Of a DNA stretch of 64,000 nucleotides, positions 45,226-55,926 are shown piece after piece; the stretch's first letter is position 1, and the number at the start of each line of letters is the position of its first letter. The translations under genes were made by a program, and so were the position numbers. The stretch covers positions 10,257 to 74,256 of the forward strand of contig NZ_JAGGQL010000012.1 of assembly GCF_018613315.1 (NCBI RefSeq), read 5' to 3'. The stretch is from Bacillus sp. ISL-37 (GTDB lineage Bacteria; Bacillota; Bacilli; Bacillales; Cytobacillaceae). The notes below the pieces were generated by a model that was not told where the DNA came from, searched no databases, and was given only the letters and a program-made list of their open reading frames with translations.

Positions 45226-45729
45226 ATGATAAAGTTCAGAAGGGCATTTGGGCTTATTATAGTGGGGTTATTCCTGCTAAGCGCTTGTTCTGCCTCTTTT
45301 TCCGAACAGAAGGCTGAAATAAAAAAGGAAGTTGCGTCTACTTTTGAAAGCCAACCAGAAAAAACAAACAATAGTACTAAAGATATAGATTATTACTTGC
45401 CGTCTGATGTCAAGGTGGAAGAAGAAACACCTAATAATGTATTGCTCAAAGATGGCTCAAAAACTTATATTCTTTTTTATAATCAGCATGAAAAAGAAGA
45501 TAGTAAAGTCGTCTATGATTCCACTGTGAAGCAACAGAAGGAATGGGACGCTAATGAAACCTTCAGTAAAGATGGCAAATTTGGCTATATGCTTGTAAAA
45601 GAGCTGAAAGAAAACCATTTTCAACTGATTGTCGGGATTGGCGGCGTTAAGCTGACTACAGAAACTGAGAATGTGAGAGAAGACGCAGAAGCGATGATGC
45701 AAATTGCCAACTCTGTTAATATTAAGTGA
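45226..45729 (+). CDS. lipoprotein of unknown function
   Basis: A 167-residue protein with lipobox LLSAC (Cys near 21) and a mature part predicted alpha/beta (KDIDYYLPSDVKVEEETPNN, SKTYILFYNQHE). AAGGGGGAAAA precedes ATG. I do not recognise the family. Confidence 0.78.
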   Translation: MIKFRRAFGLIIVGLFLLSACSASFSEQKAEIKKEVASTFESQPEKTNNSTKDIDYYLPSDVKVEEETPNNVLLKDGSKTYILFYNQHEKEDSKVVYDSTVKQQKEWDANETFSKDGKFGYMLVKELKENHFQLIVGIGGVKLTTETENVREDAEAMMQIANSVNIK

Positions 45730-45757
45730 CGCCATTCGATGATGGCGTTTTTTTTAT
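45729..45757 (+). terminator. intrinsic terminator after lipoprotein gene
   Basis: ACGCCAT-tcgatg-ATGGCGT followed by TTTTTTT. Confidence 0.92.
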
Positions 45758-45783
45758 AATATCAGAATTTATATAATTTCACT

Positions 45784-45966
45784 TCGAGAATTGTCCAGCT
45801 CCAGCGCCTAGCCCCTCGAGTCGTTTCGGTCCTGCCAATGAAGTCAAAGAACGACTTCACTGTCAGGCCCTCCGAGGCACACGACGTGCAAGACCCGCCA
45901 GCCACAGGACGTGGCGTTTTAGGCGGGCAGCGGTTGTCGGGGGTGACCAAGGCGCTTGCGCTTTTC
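45784..45966. repeat. mosaic structured repeat R1, copy 2 (long form)
   Basis: Same as the 2524 element plus an extra arm of about 50 bp: CCCGCC (45894-45899) pairs with GGCGGG (45922-45927), enclosing GCCAC-aggac-GTGGC. Confidence 0.85.
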
Positions 45967-46078
45967 TTATCTCCAGTTCTTGTGGTGGCCAAAAAGCTTT
46001 AATCAGATTAGTTTCTTTTTTTTCAATGCATGGGTAAAATAAGTGAAGTACAATGAGATTTTCCCGGGAGGTTTTCTT

Positions 46079-46393
46079 ATGAAAAACTTGGAATCAATGG
46101 AACAGTTCGAAGCGTTGAAAAACGATGGTAAACATATATTTTTATTTACTGCTGGCTGGTGCCCTGACTGCCGTGTAATCGAGCCGGTATTGCCTGAAAT
46201 TGAAAGCAAATACAGCGAATACGAATTCATTTCTGTGGATCGTGATGATTTCATCGATCTTTGCATCCAGCTCGATGTATATGGCATTCCTAGTTTTGTC
46301 GCTTTTGAAAACGGCACGGAGCTTGGCCGTTTTGTCAGCAAGAACAGAAAGACACAGGCTGAAATCGAAAACTTTATTGAAGGTCTTGCCTAA
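46079..46393 (+). CDS. ytpP: thioredoxin-like protein YtpP
   Basis: A 104-residue thioredoxin-fold protein with active site WCPDC (near residues 28-32) and cis-Pro loop YGIPSFVAF. It is cytosolic. GGGAGG precedes ATG 46079; an earlier ATG at 46043 is not supported. Confidence 0.9.
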   Translation: MKNLESMEQFEALKNDGKHIFLFTAGWCPDCRVIEPVLPEIESKYSEYEFISVDRDDFIDLCIQLDVYGIPSFVAFENGTELGRFVSKNRKTQAEIENFIEGLA

Positions 46394-46398
46394 TTAAT

Positions 46399-46433
46399 CA
46401 TTTCCCTCCATCTTTTGAGGTGGAGGGAAATTT
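46399..46433 (+). terminator. strong hairpin between ytpP and ytpQ
   Basis: TTTCCCTCCA-tcttttgagg-TGGAGGGAAA, with only TTTC after it; possibly a partial terminator. Confidence 0.6.
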
Positions 46434-46482
46434 CATGTAAAATGAGTTGCAGAAACTCCCGAAGAAATGGAGGGATAAGACA

Positions 46483-47277
46483 ATGGATAGCAGAAAAATG
46501 CGGAAAGAGCTTGAGAATCGTCTTCAACATCCTGACCGGACTTTTTCCTATGACCGGGAAAAGGACCAGTTGAGAATTGAAAATAAAAATACTGGTCGCG
46601 GAATCACCATTGCTCTGCCTGGGATTGTCGCCAAGTGGCAGGATCATAAGGAAGAAGCGATTGATGAGGTTGTTTATTATGTGTCGGAAGGCTTGAATGC
46701 GATGGAAAGCCAGGTCGAGCTGTCAGGGAAGGAAAAAAATATCTTTCCTGTCATTCGGTCAACCTCATTTCCATCTGAAGCCGAGGAAGGGATTCCATTC
46801 CTTTTTGACGATCATACCGCGGAAACACGGATTTATTACGCTTTGGATTTAGGCACTACATACAGGCTGATTGATTCGAAGCTTTTGGAAAAAGAAGGAT
46901 GGTCAGCGGGCCAGGTCCGTGAGACGGCTTTGTTCAATGTCCGTTCACTATCCGTAAAATTAAAAGAGGACCGTGTCGCTGATAACACATTTTATTTCCT
47001 CAACAGTAATGACGGCTATGATGCCAGCAGGATTTTGAATACAAGTTTCTTGAATGAAATGAAGAAAAAGATGAAGGGAACCATGACTGTGGCCGTTCCC
47101 CATCAAGATGTTTTGATCATCGCCGATGTGGAAAATAACACAGGTTATGATATATTGGCCCAGATGACGATGAGCTTTTTTGCGAGTGGAAGAGTGCCAA
47201 TTACTGCCCTAAGCTTCCTATATGAAGATGGAGAATTGGAGCCAATCTTTATTTTAGGTAAAACAAAAAAGGAATAG
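46483..47277 (+). CDS. ytpQ: DUF1444 protein YtpQ
   Basis: A 264-residue soluble protein matching the YtpQ family ([13 protein letters not shown] start, [10 protein letters not shown] and [11 protein letters not shown] segments). GGAGGGATAAG precedes ATG 46483. Function is unknown. Confidence 0.85.
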   Translation: MDSRKMRKELENRLQHPDRTFSYDREKDQLRIENKNTGRGITIALPGIVAKWQDHKEEAIDEVVYYVSEGLNAMESQVELSGKEKNIFPVIRSTSFPSEAEEGIPFLFDDHTAETRIYYALDLGTTYRLIDSKLLEKEGWSAGQVRETALFNVRSLSVKLKEDRVADNTFYFLNSNDGYDASRILNTSFLNEMKKKMKGTMTVAVPHQDVLIIADVENNTGYDILAQMTMSFFASGRVPITALSFLYEDGELEPIFILGKTKKE

Positions 47278-47291
47278 TAGCGGTAGAAGCG

Positions 47292-47318
47292 AAAGCCCGG
47301 AATTAACGGGCTTTTTTC
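47292..47318 (+). terminator. intrinsic terminator after ytpQ
   Basis: AAGCCCG-gaattaa-CGGGCTT followed by TTTT. Confidence 0.9.
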
Positions 47319-47321
47319 CTT

Positions 47322-47491
47322 TGTCTAGTTCCAGCGCCTAGCCCCTCGAGACGTTTCGGTCCTGCCAATGAAGTCAAAGAGCGACTTCACCGATCGGACC
47401 TCTGAGGCACAGGATGTGCAGACCCGACAGCCACAGGACGTGGCGTTCTAGTCGGGCAGCGCTTGTCGGGGCTGACCAAGGCGCTTGCACA
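47322..47491. repeat. mosaic structured repeat R1, copy 3 (long form)
   Basis: In the extra arm CCCGAC (47423-47428) pairs with GTCGGG (47451-47456); relative to copy 2 both partners of one pair have changed (C-G to A-T). Confidence 0.85.
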
Positions 47492-47657
47492 TTCCTTTAT
47501 GTACATATGATGTCATGTTTTGTAAATAACTGAGCCTAAAGTTGATTGTTATTGTAGATTTCTTCTCGTAAAAAATGCTCATTCTTTCATTTTATCTCGA
47601 AAAATATTGATTTACTGTTAAAATAATAATGAAATGCGAAAGAAAGAGTGATTTATA

Positions 47658-50600
47658 TTGAGTTGGATTAAAAAGATTTTTACCATGTTCCAAAACGATG
47701 ATGAATTTAATGATATTGAACAAGAACAACCTGTTTCAAAGCCATTAAAGAAAGAACAGAATGAAAAAAGGGATATAGAAGCAAAGGTACTATACCAATA
47801 TCCAAAAGGTCAGTTTCGTTTTCCATTGATCCCGGATGAGGATTCAGTTCCTGAAAAATCCAAGCCGACAAAAAGGCGCCCAGAAAGGGTTAGCCAGGAT
47901 GGTGAGATCAAACCGTTCATTAAAGAGCAAGGTTCACTGAGGATTAAGAATGAGCGGCAAGCTGAAAGTGATACCTTCCACAATCAACGCCGTGAGCCTA
48001 CCGTGGATTCCCGGAGCAAAGTCAAACGTGATACTGCGAGAGAACCAATTGAACCATACAAGCCTAAAAAAACTGTGGACTCTGCACCGAAGTTCCATTA
48101 TGAAACTCGGAAAGACAGCGGACCGAAATTTAGGCAGCCTTTTAAACCAACCGAAATTCCGTCCCCTATTTATGCATTTAACAGACCTCCCAGAAAAAGT
48201 ACGACCCAAATGGACCTGGAGGGTGTTGAATATGAACTGGCTGGTTTTGAAAAGGGTCAGAGCAATGCAGTTGAACAAATAAAGCATGACGATATAAATA
48301 TCATGTCGCAAGCTATGGATTTAAAGGAAGTTCCTGTTTCAACAGAAGGTCAGGATGAGGCAGTGACGCAAGATATATACATAGAAGATGATCTTGCTGA
48401 AACTCAGGATCTTGAGGTCACTGAAGTAGATGAACAAGTAGAACAATCAGAGTTGGAAACAGAGGCGCTCGATATAATTTTTAATAGCGAGCCTGGACCA
48501 GAGTATAGTAGTGTGGATTCCCGAATTGAAACGATCACTGAAGTCGAGCTTGAGCAGGGTGCCGAAAAGACAGAATTGGTCGGTTATCAACATGACCAGG
48601 AAGAGACAGAAGCATCCGGTATGCAAAGTAGACCGGAAGAAGCAATGGCCATTCAAAATAGCCCTGAAGTGGCAGAAGAAATCGCCATTCAAAGTAGCCC
48701 TGAAGAGGACGAAGTAAACGGCTATCAACAAATCGAACATGAGCTAAATGTTCAGCCTGTCGATGTTGCTAAGGTCCAAAACACGAAAACGGAAGAATCT
48801 TTTGAGGTATCAGAGCCAGAACACAGTCCTGACCCTGAACCGAAAATAGAGGATAAGCCTGCAGGACCAAAAAGGCAGCTTCCATTCAATGTGCTTATGC
48901 TTAAGCAGGATAAGAGGAAGTGGGAAGAGCGTAACACGTCTAAATATCCTTCTTTTATGACTGAAGGAAGAAAGACAAGCGCACGCCAAACTCATCCTGA
49001 TGTTGATGCACCTTCTTCAGATGTTAGTGGCCAGAAAAATCAAGTGCTAGAAGGCGAGTTGTCGGCAGGCAGCACTTCATCAGATGTTCTGCTAGTTCAG
49101 CAGGAACAATCTTCAGTTGCCCAGCAGGAAACCTTAATAGTAGCAGAAGATGCGTCGGGTCCTGAAAACCAGCAGGAAACTCTATCAGTTGAAGTTAGTC
49201 CAGTAATGGTTCCATCAAAAAGCGAAGAGCAAACGCAAGCCGAACCGGCTGTGGCGAATTCTTCTTCTGTACCAATCAACCCTCAGTACGAACGGGAAGA
49301 AATCCAATCGAATGATCGAGAAGCGGCTATACAGCCAGAAGTCCACCCAGCAGCGGTATACGACTTCCCGCCTCTTGAACTTTTGAGCCCGCCTGTTTTC
49401 AAAGCGCCTGATCCTGAATGGCTTTCGGAGCAGGAGCATATGCTCAATGAGACGTTGAGGAATTTTAATGTAGGCGCCAGGGTGGTCAATGTGACACAGG
49501 GACCATCGGTTACCCGTTTTGAGGTACAGCCGGAACCGGGCGTTAAAGTTAATAAAGTTACTAATCTATCTGATGATATAAAGTTGAGCTTAGCTGCTAA
49601 AGATATCCGAATTGAAGCTCCAATACCAGGAAAGCATACAATCGGGATTGAAGTGCCGAACCATTCGAGCAGGCCTGTATTGTTAAGTGAAATTTTACAG
49701 TCTGCAGGTTTTATGGATCTTGAATCTCCGTTATCAGTGGCCCTGGGACTTGATATTGCCGGAAATCCAATCGTCACTGATCTGAAAAAGATGCCGCACG
49801 GATTGATTGCCGGTGCCACTGGATCTGGAAAGAGTGTCTGTATCAATACGATGCTTGTCAGCCTGCTTTATAAAGCACATCCAGATGAGGTGAAGCTGCT
49901 GCTGATTGATCCGAAAATGGTTGAATTAGCACCTTATAACAGAATTCCTCACCTAGTCAGCCCGGTCATCACTGATGTAAAAGCAGCGACAGCCTCGCTA
50001 AAGTGGGCAGTTGAGGAAATGGAACGCCGTTATGAATTGTTCGCACATACAGGTGTCCGTGATATAGGCAGGTTTAATGAACTTGCCGAGAAGCATCGCA
50101 GGTTATCTGATAAGCTCCCGTATATCGTAATTGTGATTGATGAGCTGGCAGACCTAATGATGATGGCTCCAGGCGACGTGGAAGAGGCTATTTGCCGGAT
50201 TGCCCAAAAGGCACGGGCTTGCGGCATCCATTTGATCATCGCGACACAGCGTCCTTCCGTTGATGTCATTACAGGGCTGATTAAAGCGAATGTTCCTACA
50301 AGGATTGCCTTCTCTGTTTCCTCACAGGTGGATTCAAGGACGATCATTGATATCAGTGGGGCAGAAAAGCTTCTTGGCCGCGGTGATATGCTGTTCCTGG
50401 AAAATGGATCATCAAAGCCATTCCGTCTGCAGGGAACCTTCGTTACCGATAATGAGATTGATGACATTGTGGCATTTGTCAGGGAGCAACGGGATCCACA
50501 ATACTTGTTTGAACAGGATGAACTGCTCAAGAAGGCCCAGGTGACGGAAGACGAAGATGAACTTTTCTATGAAGCATGTGAATTTGTCATCGACCAGGGT

Positions 50601-50780
50601 GGCGCTTCAACCTCAAGTGTCCAGCGCCGTTTTAAAATTGGCTATAACCGGGCGGCCAGACTGATTGAGATGATGGAGCAGCAAGGATTCATTTCTGAGG
50701 GCAAGGGCAGCAAGCCGAGGGATGTCCTGATTACTGCTGCGGATCTTGAGGCCCTCCAGGAAACTAGTACATTCAATTAA
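47658..50780 (+). CDS. sftA: DNA translocase SftA (FtsK/SpoIIIE family)
   Basis: A 1040-residue translocase without membrane helices. Residues about 20-560 are acidic, Glu/Gln/Ser-rich and probably disordered, with internal duplications ([11 protein letters not shown] and [11 protein letters not shown]). The FtsK alpha-beta domains follow, with Walker A GATGSGKS (719-726), Walker [14 protein letters not shown] and a C-terminal gamma winged helix ([22 protein letters not shown]). It clears DNA from the closing septum. TTG start at 47658 with AGAAAGAGTG upstream. It is about 90 residues longer than B. subtilis SftA, mainly in the linker. Confidence 0.92.
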   Translation: MSWIKKIFTMFQNDDEFNDIEQEQPVSKPLKKEQNEKRDIEAKVLYQYPKGQFRFPLIPDEDSVPEKSKPTKRRPERVSQDGEIKPFIKEQGSLRIKNERQAESDTFHNQRREPTVDSRSKVKRDTAREPIEPYKPKKTVDSAPKFHYETRKDSGPKFRQPFKPTEIPSPIYAFNRPPRKSTTQMDLEGVEYELAGFEKGQSNAVEQIKHDDINIMSQAMDLKEVPVSTEGQDEAVTQDIYIEDDLAETQDLEVTEVDEQVEQSELETEALDIIFNSEPGPEYSSVDSRIETITEVELEQGAEKTELVGYQHDQEETEASGMQSRPEEAMAIQNSPEVAEEIAIQSSPEEDEVNGYQQIEHELNVQPVDVAKVQNTKTEESFEVSEPEHSPDPEPKIEDKPAGPKRQLPFNVLMLKQDKRKWEERNTSKYPSFMTEGRKTSARQTHPDVDAPSSDVSGQKNQVLEGELSAGSTSSDVLLVQQEQSSVAQQETLIVAEDASGPENQQETLSVEVSPVMVPSKSEEQTQAEPAVANSSSVPINPQYEREEIQSNDREAAIQPEVHPAAVYDFPPLELLSPPVFKAPDPEWLSEQEHMLNETLRNFNVGARVVNVTQGPSVTRFEVQPEPGVKVNKVTNLSDDIKLSLAAKDIRIEAPIPGKHTIGIEVPNHSSRPVLLSEILQSAGFMDLESPLSVALGLDIAGNPIVTDLKKMPHGLIAGATGSGKSVCINTMLVSLLYKAHPDEVKLLLIDPKMVELAPYNRIPHLVSPVITDVKAATASLKWAVEEMERRYELFAHTGVRDIGRFNELAEKHRRLSDKLPYIVIVIDELADLMMMAPGDVEEAICRIAQKARACGIHLIIATQRPSVDVITGLIKANVPTRIAFSVSSQVDSRTIIDISGAEKLLGRGDMLFLENGSSKPFRLQGTFVTDNEIDDIVAFVREQRDPQYLFEQDELLKKAQVTEDEDELFYEACEFVIDQGGASTSSVQRRFKIGYNRAARLIEMMEQQGFISEGKGSKPRDVLITAADLEALQETSTFN

Positions 50781-50863
50781 TAAATGGTATTCTTTATTAG
50801 CATGTACTTATAATAAGGATAAATAACTATAGATGTTGGGTTGTTATTGAAGGAGCTTTTTGG

Positions 50864-51964
50864 ATGAAAGAAATCGAATTGAAAATGCAGGGGAAAATCA
50901 GCCGTCTAACCAATCATACATTTAAGTTTGATGAAAGGATTCGTGATGGCTGGTTTTCAGCTGTGTATTTTCTAAAAACTCGAGAGCTTGTAAAGAAATA
51001 TCATGAAGACAATATTATTACGATGCAGTTTTTCCAGAAGGACGAAGCTGTTTTGTGCGGCACAGATGAAGTGATCGCACTGGTAAAAACATTTGCTGAC
51101 CGTCCTGAGGAGCTAGAGATTCATTCACTTAAGGATGGAGATAAAATCTCCCCGTTTGAAACAGTCCTGACCATTACAGGACCATACCAAAGTTTTGGTT
51201 ACCTTGAGGGAATTATTGACGGCATCCTGGCAAGAAGAACTTCTGTCTCAACGAATGTTTATAATGTCGTAAAGGCAGCAAGCTATTCAGGCCAGCAAAA
51301 GCCGGTCATTTTCATGGGAGACCGTGACGACCATTATACAACACAGGCTGGGGATGGTTATGCTGCCTATATAGGAGGCGCTACAGCCCAGGCCACCCAT
51401 GCGATGAATGAGTGGTGGGGCAAGCATGGGATGGGGACGATGCCGCATGCATTGATCCAGATGTTCAACGGCGATATCGTCGCAGCAACCCAGGCTTATC
51501 AGGAAACCTTCCCAAATGATGATTTGATCGCTCTTGTTGATTATAATAATGATGCGATTACTGACTCATTGAAAGTCGCAAGGAAATTTGGGGAAAAGCT
51601 GAAGGGTGTCAGAGTTGATACTTCCCGTACACTAATTGACCAGTATTTCCTTCGCAACCAGCACTTGCTTGGGACATTTGATCCTCGCGGAGTCAATGCA
51701 GAATTAATCTTTGCACTAAGAAAAGCGCTTGATGACGAAGGCTATGACCATGTGAAAATTGTCGTGAGCGGCGGTTTCAGTGAAAAAAGGATCCTGGAGT
51801 TTGAAAAGCAATATGTACCAGTCGACATGTATGGAGTAGGCGGCAGCCTTTTAAAATTGAAAGTTGGTTTTACTGGTGACAATGTCATGTTGAACGGGAA
51901 ACATCAGGCGAAGTCAGGCAGAAAGTACAGGCCGAATCCCCGTCTTGAAAAAGTAGAATTTTAA
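50864..51964 (+). CDS. short-form nicotinate phosphoribosyltransferase
   Basis: A 366-residue enzyme of NAD salvage. Seen motifs are GYLEGIIDGILARRTSVSTN, FMGDRDDH, HALIQMFNGD and KIVVSGGFSEKRI with the catalytic-His region of the NAPRTase family. It is shorter than the usual PncB of about 490 residues. It lies between sftA and murC, where B. subtilis, as I recall, has no such gene. Confidence 0.85.
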   Translation: MKEIELKMQGKISRLTNHTFKFDERIRDGWFSAVYFLKTRELVKKYHEDNIITMQFFQKDEAVLCGTDEVIALVKTFADRPEELEIHSLKDGDKISPFETVLTITGPYQSFGYLEGIIDGILARRTSVSTNVYNVVKAASYSGQQKPVIFMGDRDDHYTTQAGDGYAAYIGGATAQATHAMNEWWGKHGMGTMPHALIQMFNGDIVAATQAYQETFPNDDLIALVDYNNDAITDSLKVARKFGEKLKGVRVDTSRTLIDQYFLRNQHLLGTFDPRGVNAELIFALRKALDDEGYDHVKIVVSGGFSEKRILEFEKQYVPVDMYGVGGSLLKLKVGFTGDNVMLNGKHQAKSGRKYRPNPRLEKVEF

Positions 51965-52283
51965 CAAGTTTGAAAGCAACTAATAAAGGGAATATGTACT
52001 TTTATTGATGATTACGGTCATAATGGAGACATTTTGCTTTGATGATGTAGTTTTTGGAACAGCCCATATTTATGAGGGCTGTGAAATAGCTGCACCTTAT
52101 GAAAACAGCATTAATGAAACTGTGTTATTTACCGTAATGATGTTATAATGATTCAATACATGAGAGACAGATACGATCCGCATTGTATTTTGCGCTGTTT
52201 TATAACGGGAATAGGCGAAATGAGCAATTCAGGATATCTGTCATATACTGTGTTACATACAGACGTTGTTGGAGGTTCTTTAT

Positions 52284-53585
52284 ATGACTATTTACCATTT
52301 TGTAGGTATAAAGGGGTCTGGAATGAGTGCGTTAGCTCAAGTTCTCCATGATATGGATTATCAGGTACAGGGCTCCGATTATGATAAGCACTTTTTTACC
52401 CAGGTGGCCCTTGAGAAATCTGGAATAAAGATCCTTCCGTTTGATAAGGAAAATATACAGCCTGGGATGACGGTTATTGCAGGCAATGCCTATCCGGATA
52501 CACATGAGGAAATTCAGGAGGCAATGAAGCTGGGCCTTCCAATCATCAGATACCATCGATTCCTTGGTGATTTCATGCAAAACTTTACAAGTGTTGCGGT
52601 TACTGGGGCTCATGGAAAAACATCGACTACAGGATTGCTTGCGCATGTGATGAGGGGCGCCAAGCCTACATCATTCCTTATTGGCGATGGCACTGGGAAA
52701 GGTGACAAAGATGCTCAATACTTTGTATTCGAAGCATGTGAGTACCGCCGCCATTTCCTTTCGTATTTCCCTGATTACGCAATCATGACGAATATCGACT
52801 TTGACCACCCGGATTACTTTGCCAATATCGAAGACGTTTTCTCCGCTTTCCAGGAGATGTCATGGCAAGTTAAAAAGGGTATCTTTGCATGCGGTGATGA
52901 TGAGCAGCTGCAAAAAATCCAGGCTAAGGTGCCAGTTGTATTTTATGGTTTTGGCGAAGAAAATGACTTCCAGGCTCGTAATATCGTCAAGTCAACTGAA
53001 GGCACTACATTCGATGTTTTTGTCAGGAATAATTTCTATGACACGTTCTCAATTCCGGCTTATGGAGACCATAATGTCCTGAACTCGCTTGCTGTCATTG
53101 CTTTGTGCCATTACGAAAACATTGAATCAAAAGTGATCCAGGCTCAGCTTGAAACGTTTGAGGGCGTGAAGAGGAGATTCTCTGAAAAGAAGGTTGCAGA
53201 TCAGGTGATCATTGATGACTACGCTCACCATCCTACAGAAATCAAAGTAACAATCGAAGCTGCGAAGCAGAAGTATCCTGATCGTGAAATCGTCGCGGTT
53301 TTCCAGCCGCATACCTTTACCAGGACACAAGCTTTCCTGAATGAGTTTGCAGAAAGCTTAAATAAAGCAGACAAGGTTTACTTGTGCGAAATTTTTGGTT
53401 CAGCCCGTGAGATTCATGGAAAATTATCGATTACCGATCTAAAAGATAAAATCGACGATGCAGAAATCATCACTGAGGAAGATACATCACGTCTGAAAGA
53501 ACATGGAAATGGTGTCATCCTATTCATGGGTGCAGGTGATATCCAGAAGTTCCAGGAAGCATATGAAAATCAATTGCAAGTGTAG
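52284..53585 (+). CDS. murC: UDP-N-acetylmuramate-alanine ligase
   Basis: A 433-residue Mur ligase. [14 protein letters not shown] is the UDP loop, [11 protein letters not shown] the ATP loop (near 106-116), and [10 protein letters not shown] the conserved C-terminal motif. It adds L-Ala to UDP-MurNAc. GGAGG precedes ATG 52284. Confidence 0.95.
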   Translation: MTIYHFVGIKGSGMSALAQVLHDMDYQVQGSDYDKHFFTQVALEKSGIKILPFDKENIQPGMTVIAGNAYPDTHEEIQEAMKLGLPIIRYHRFLGDFMQNFTSVAVTGAHGKTSTTGLLAHVMRGAKPTSFLIGDGTGKGDKDAQYFVFEACEYRRHFLSYFPDYAIMTNIDFDHPDYFANIEDVFSAFQEMSWQVKKGIFACGDDEQLQKIQAKVPVVFYGFGEENDFQARNIVKSTEGTTFDVFVRNNFYDTFSIPAYGDHNVLNSLAVIALCHYENIESKVIQAQLETFEGVKRRFSEKKVADQVIIDDYAHHPTEIKVTIEAAKQKYPDREIVAVFQPHTFTRTQAFLNEFAESLNKADKVYLCEIFGSAREIHGKLSITDLKDKIDDAEIITEEDTSRLKEHGNGVILFMGAGDIQKFQEAYENQLQV

Positions 53586-53716
53586 GAAAAGCGGAAGCGC
53601 CTTGGTCAGCCCCGACAAGCGCTGGAGGGCCTGACAGTGAAGTCGTTCTTTGACTTCATTGGCAGGATTGAAGCGTTCGAGGGGCTAGGCGCTGAAGCTG
53701 GACAATTCTCGAAGTT
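53584..53716. repeat. mosaic structured repeat R1, copy 4 (short form, inverted)
   Basis: Inverse orientation to copies 1-3, starting at the murC stop. Outer arms AAGCGCC...AGCCCC and GGGGCT-a-GGCGCT pair, and GAAGTC-gttcttt-GACTTC forms the inner hairpin. A reading frame opening MKSFFDFIGR within it is not considered a gene. Confidence 0.85.
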
Positions 53717-53742
53717 AAGAATTTATACATTCGGATACTGTA

Positions 53743-53777
53743 AAAAGGATGCGGCCAATTGGTCCGCATCCTTTTGT
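53743..53777. terminator. bidirectional terminator between murC and ampS
   Basis: AAAAGGATGCGG-cCAATTGg-tCCGCATCCTTTT, T-rich on both strands. Confidence 0.9.
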
Positions 53778-53795
53778 ATGTCCTCAAGCTTTCAC

Positions 53796-54911
53796 TTATT
53801 TAAGATTCTCAGGGTTCAAGACCTCAAGCTCAGGAATGACAAAAATTCCATCTTTACGAATCAGTACGTCATCGAAATAAATCTCACCGCCGCCATATTC
53901 AGGGCGCTGGATGTTGACCATATCCCAGTGGATATTCGAATGATTTCCATTGAATGCATCGTCATAGCACTGTCCTGGTGTAAAGTGGAAGCTTCCATCG
54001 ATTTTTTCATCAAACAGGATGTCCTGCATTGGATGCAAGATATATGGATTCACGCCAATCGCGAATTCCCCGACATAACGAGCTCCTTCATCTGTATCAA
54101 AAATCTTGTTAATACGCTCTGAATCATTTGCGGTAGCCTCAACGATTTTTCCATCCTTGAAAGTAAGCTTCACATTTTCAAAAGTGAATCCCTGGTAAGG
54201 AGATGGTGTATTGTAGGTGATCACCCCATTGACTGAATCACGAACAGGTGCTGTGTAAACTTCGCCATCAGGGATATTCAGCTCACCGGCACATTTTACA
54301 GCCGGGATATCTTTGATTGAGAAGGTCAGGTCAGTTCCTGGTCCGGTAATTCTTACCTTATCTGTACGGTTCATCAAATCTGCCAGGCTGTCCATTGCTT
54401 TGTCCATTTTTCCGTAATCAAGGTTGCAAACGTTGAAGTAGAAATCTTCGAAGGATTCAGTGCTCATCTTCGCAAGCTGTGCCATTGCTGAGTTAGGGTA
54501 ACGCAGCACAACCCATTTCGTTTTTGGAACGCGAATGTCCCTATGTACCTTCTTGCCAACCGTATTGCCATGGATCTTCATTTTATCTGCCGGAACATCA
54601 GCGTGTTCGTTGATGTTATCTCCAGAACGGAGGCCAATGTAAGCATCCATTTTACTCATCACATTTGCTTCAAATTCAGCAATCATGTCGAATTGTTCTT
54701 GCTGGGCACCCATAAGCAATGAACGGTCCACCTGGTGGTCCTTCAATGATACGAATGGATATCCACCTGCTTCGTATGCTTCTTTCACTAAAGCCGTAAC
54801 AAGCTCCCGCTGGAGGCCGAAGTTTTCAATCAGGACTTTTTCTCCTTTTTGAAGTTTGACCGAGTAGTTGATCAAGTTTTTTGCCAGTGTTTGAATCCGT
54901 GGATCTTTCAC
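53796..54911 (-). CDS. ampS: M29 family aminopeptidase AmpS
   Basis: A 371-residue metallo-aminopeptidase. The M29 metal region GGEIYFDDVLI, HWDMVNI and GEFAIGVNPY are conserved. GTG at 54911 gives the N-terminus KDPRIQTLAKNL and has AGGAG eight bases upstream. Somewhat shorter than the 410 residues usual for AmpS. Confidence 0.88.
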   Translation of the reverse strand: MKDPRIQTLAKNLINYSVKLQKGEKVLIENFGLQRELVTALVKEAYEAGGYPFVSLKDHQVDRSLLMGAQQEQFDMIAEFEANVMSKMDAYIGLRSGDNINEHADVPADKMKIHGNTVGKKVHRDIRVPKTKWVVLRYPNSAMAQLAKMSTESFEDFYFNVCNLDYGKMDKAMDSLADLMNRTDKVRITGPGTDLTFSIKDIPAVKCAGELNIPDGEVYTAPVRDSVNGVITYNTPSPYQGFTFENVKLTFKDGKIVEATANDSERINKIFDTDEGARYVGEFAIGVNPYILHPMQDILFDEKIDGSFHFTPGQCYDDAFNGNHSNIHWDMVNIQRPEYGGGEIYFDDVLIRKDGIFVIPELEVLNPENLK

Positions 54912-55030
54912 CGAAATCACTCCTATGTATTAAAATAAAGCACATAACCATATTGTAACCGAAACGCCGCAGTTTGTACTCTTTTCGTTGTGGGAACTTG
55001 TAGGGACTAACTCCGCGAAAATTAGAAGCA

Positions 55031-55202
55031 GTTACAATGGCCGAAGTCGATTGGCGCCCGGAAAAGCGAGTATATGGAAAAATGGGTCACCAATAGAGCG
55101 TATTGGCGCCCGGAAAAGTGATTATATGGAAAAATGGGTCACCAATAAAGCGTATTGGCGCCCAAAAACGTGATTTTCTGGAAAATACGGTAACCAATAC
55201 TA
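55031..55202. repeat. 52-bp hairpin repeat array (family D/E), copy 2
   Basis: CACCAAT at 55088, 55140 and AACCAAT at 55192 (52 bp apart), with a degenerate unit near 55034. Each is followed by GTATTGGCGCCC after a short loop. A lone TCCGCGAAA unit of family F lies just left (about 55012). The array occupies the divergent interval between ampS and ytxG. Confidence 0.88.
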
Positions 55203-55370
55203 GGAGGCACTGGTTGAATAAAGACATCCGCTAGTCCCGAAGATTTACCTGCTTTGCTAGACTAACTCTCTCTCCAATTACAAACATCTTGAACTTTAAT
55301 TTGTAGAAAGATATTCTTATTCAGGAAGGAAAAGGGTATGATTATATTGAAATACATATTAGACAAGGTG

Positions 55371-55395
55371 GTTTACGTCGCTAACTGCGGGGTAA
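55371..55395 (+). promoter_or_regulatory. sigma-B-type promoter of ytxGHJ
   Basis: GTTTAC-N13-GGGTAA fits the sigma-B consensus GTTTAA-N12-14-GGGTAT with one mismatch per element. It lies about 30 bases before the ytxG start. The B. subtilis ytxGHJ operon is known as a general stress operon. Confidence 0.7.
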
Positions 55396-55426
55396 AATGT
55401 ACATATGCTAACGGAGGTGTTCAACA

Positions 55427-55906
55427 GTGGAAATTATTTTGTATTTAAGTGTTGCTGTAATAGCAATTGCATTCTTGGTTTTGGTCGTTTCGTTATCCAA
55501 AACTCTAAAATCCTTACAAACAACTTTAGACAGTGTATCAGGCACACTTGATGGCCTGGAAAAGCAGTTGGATGGAGTAACTCGTGAAACGACGGAGCTT
55601 CTGCACAAAACAAATAATTTGGCCGACGATATTTCCAGAAAATCTGAGAGCTTGAACGGTGTCGTTAATGCTGTGAAGGATGTAGGAAATTCTGTTCAGA
55701 GATTCAATCAATCTATTCATAATGTCCAAACAATGGTGGACCTTCAGATTGACAAAAATAAGGACAAGATTTCTCAGGTTGTTCAATGGAGTAACGTATT
55801 CCTTGAGTTGAGGGATAAGTGGCAATCAAAAAAAACAGCCAAGATTGACCATCAACTAGAAGGCGAAGAGATGGTAACGAGGCAGCGTGAACGTGTTCGG
55901 TATTAA
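55427..55906 (+). CDS. ytxG: DUF948 membrane protein YtxG
   Basis: A 159-residue protein with an N-terminal membrane helix (about 2-22) and a long coiled coil (about 25-120). GTG start after GGAGGTG. A stress protein by family. Followed 20 bases later by ytxH. Confidence 0.9.
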   Translation: MEIILYLSVAVIAIAFLVLVVSLSKTLKSLQTTLDSVSGTLDGLEKQLDGVTRETTELLHKTNNLADDISRKSESLNGVVNAVKDVGNSVQRFNQSIHNVQTMVDLQIDKNKDKISQVVQWSNVFLELRDKWQSKKTAKIDHQLEGEEMVTRQRERVRY

Positions 55907-55926
55907 TGAAAGGTGGAGATAGAGTT

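Noticed and set aside
47950-48282. Overlapping frames within the sftA linker
   Set aside because: The linker is low-complexity; alternate frames have no ribosome sites or recognisable content.
53637-54122. 161-residue plus-strand reading frame
   Set aside because: Starts inside repeat R1 and continues antisense to ampS, which has clear family motifs.
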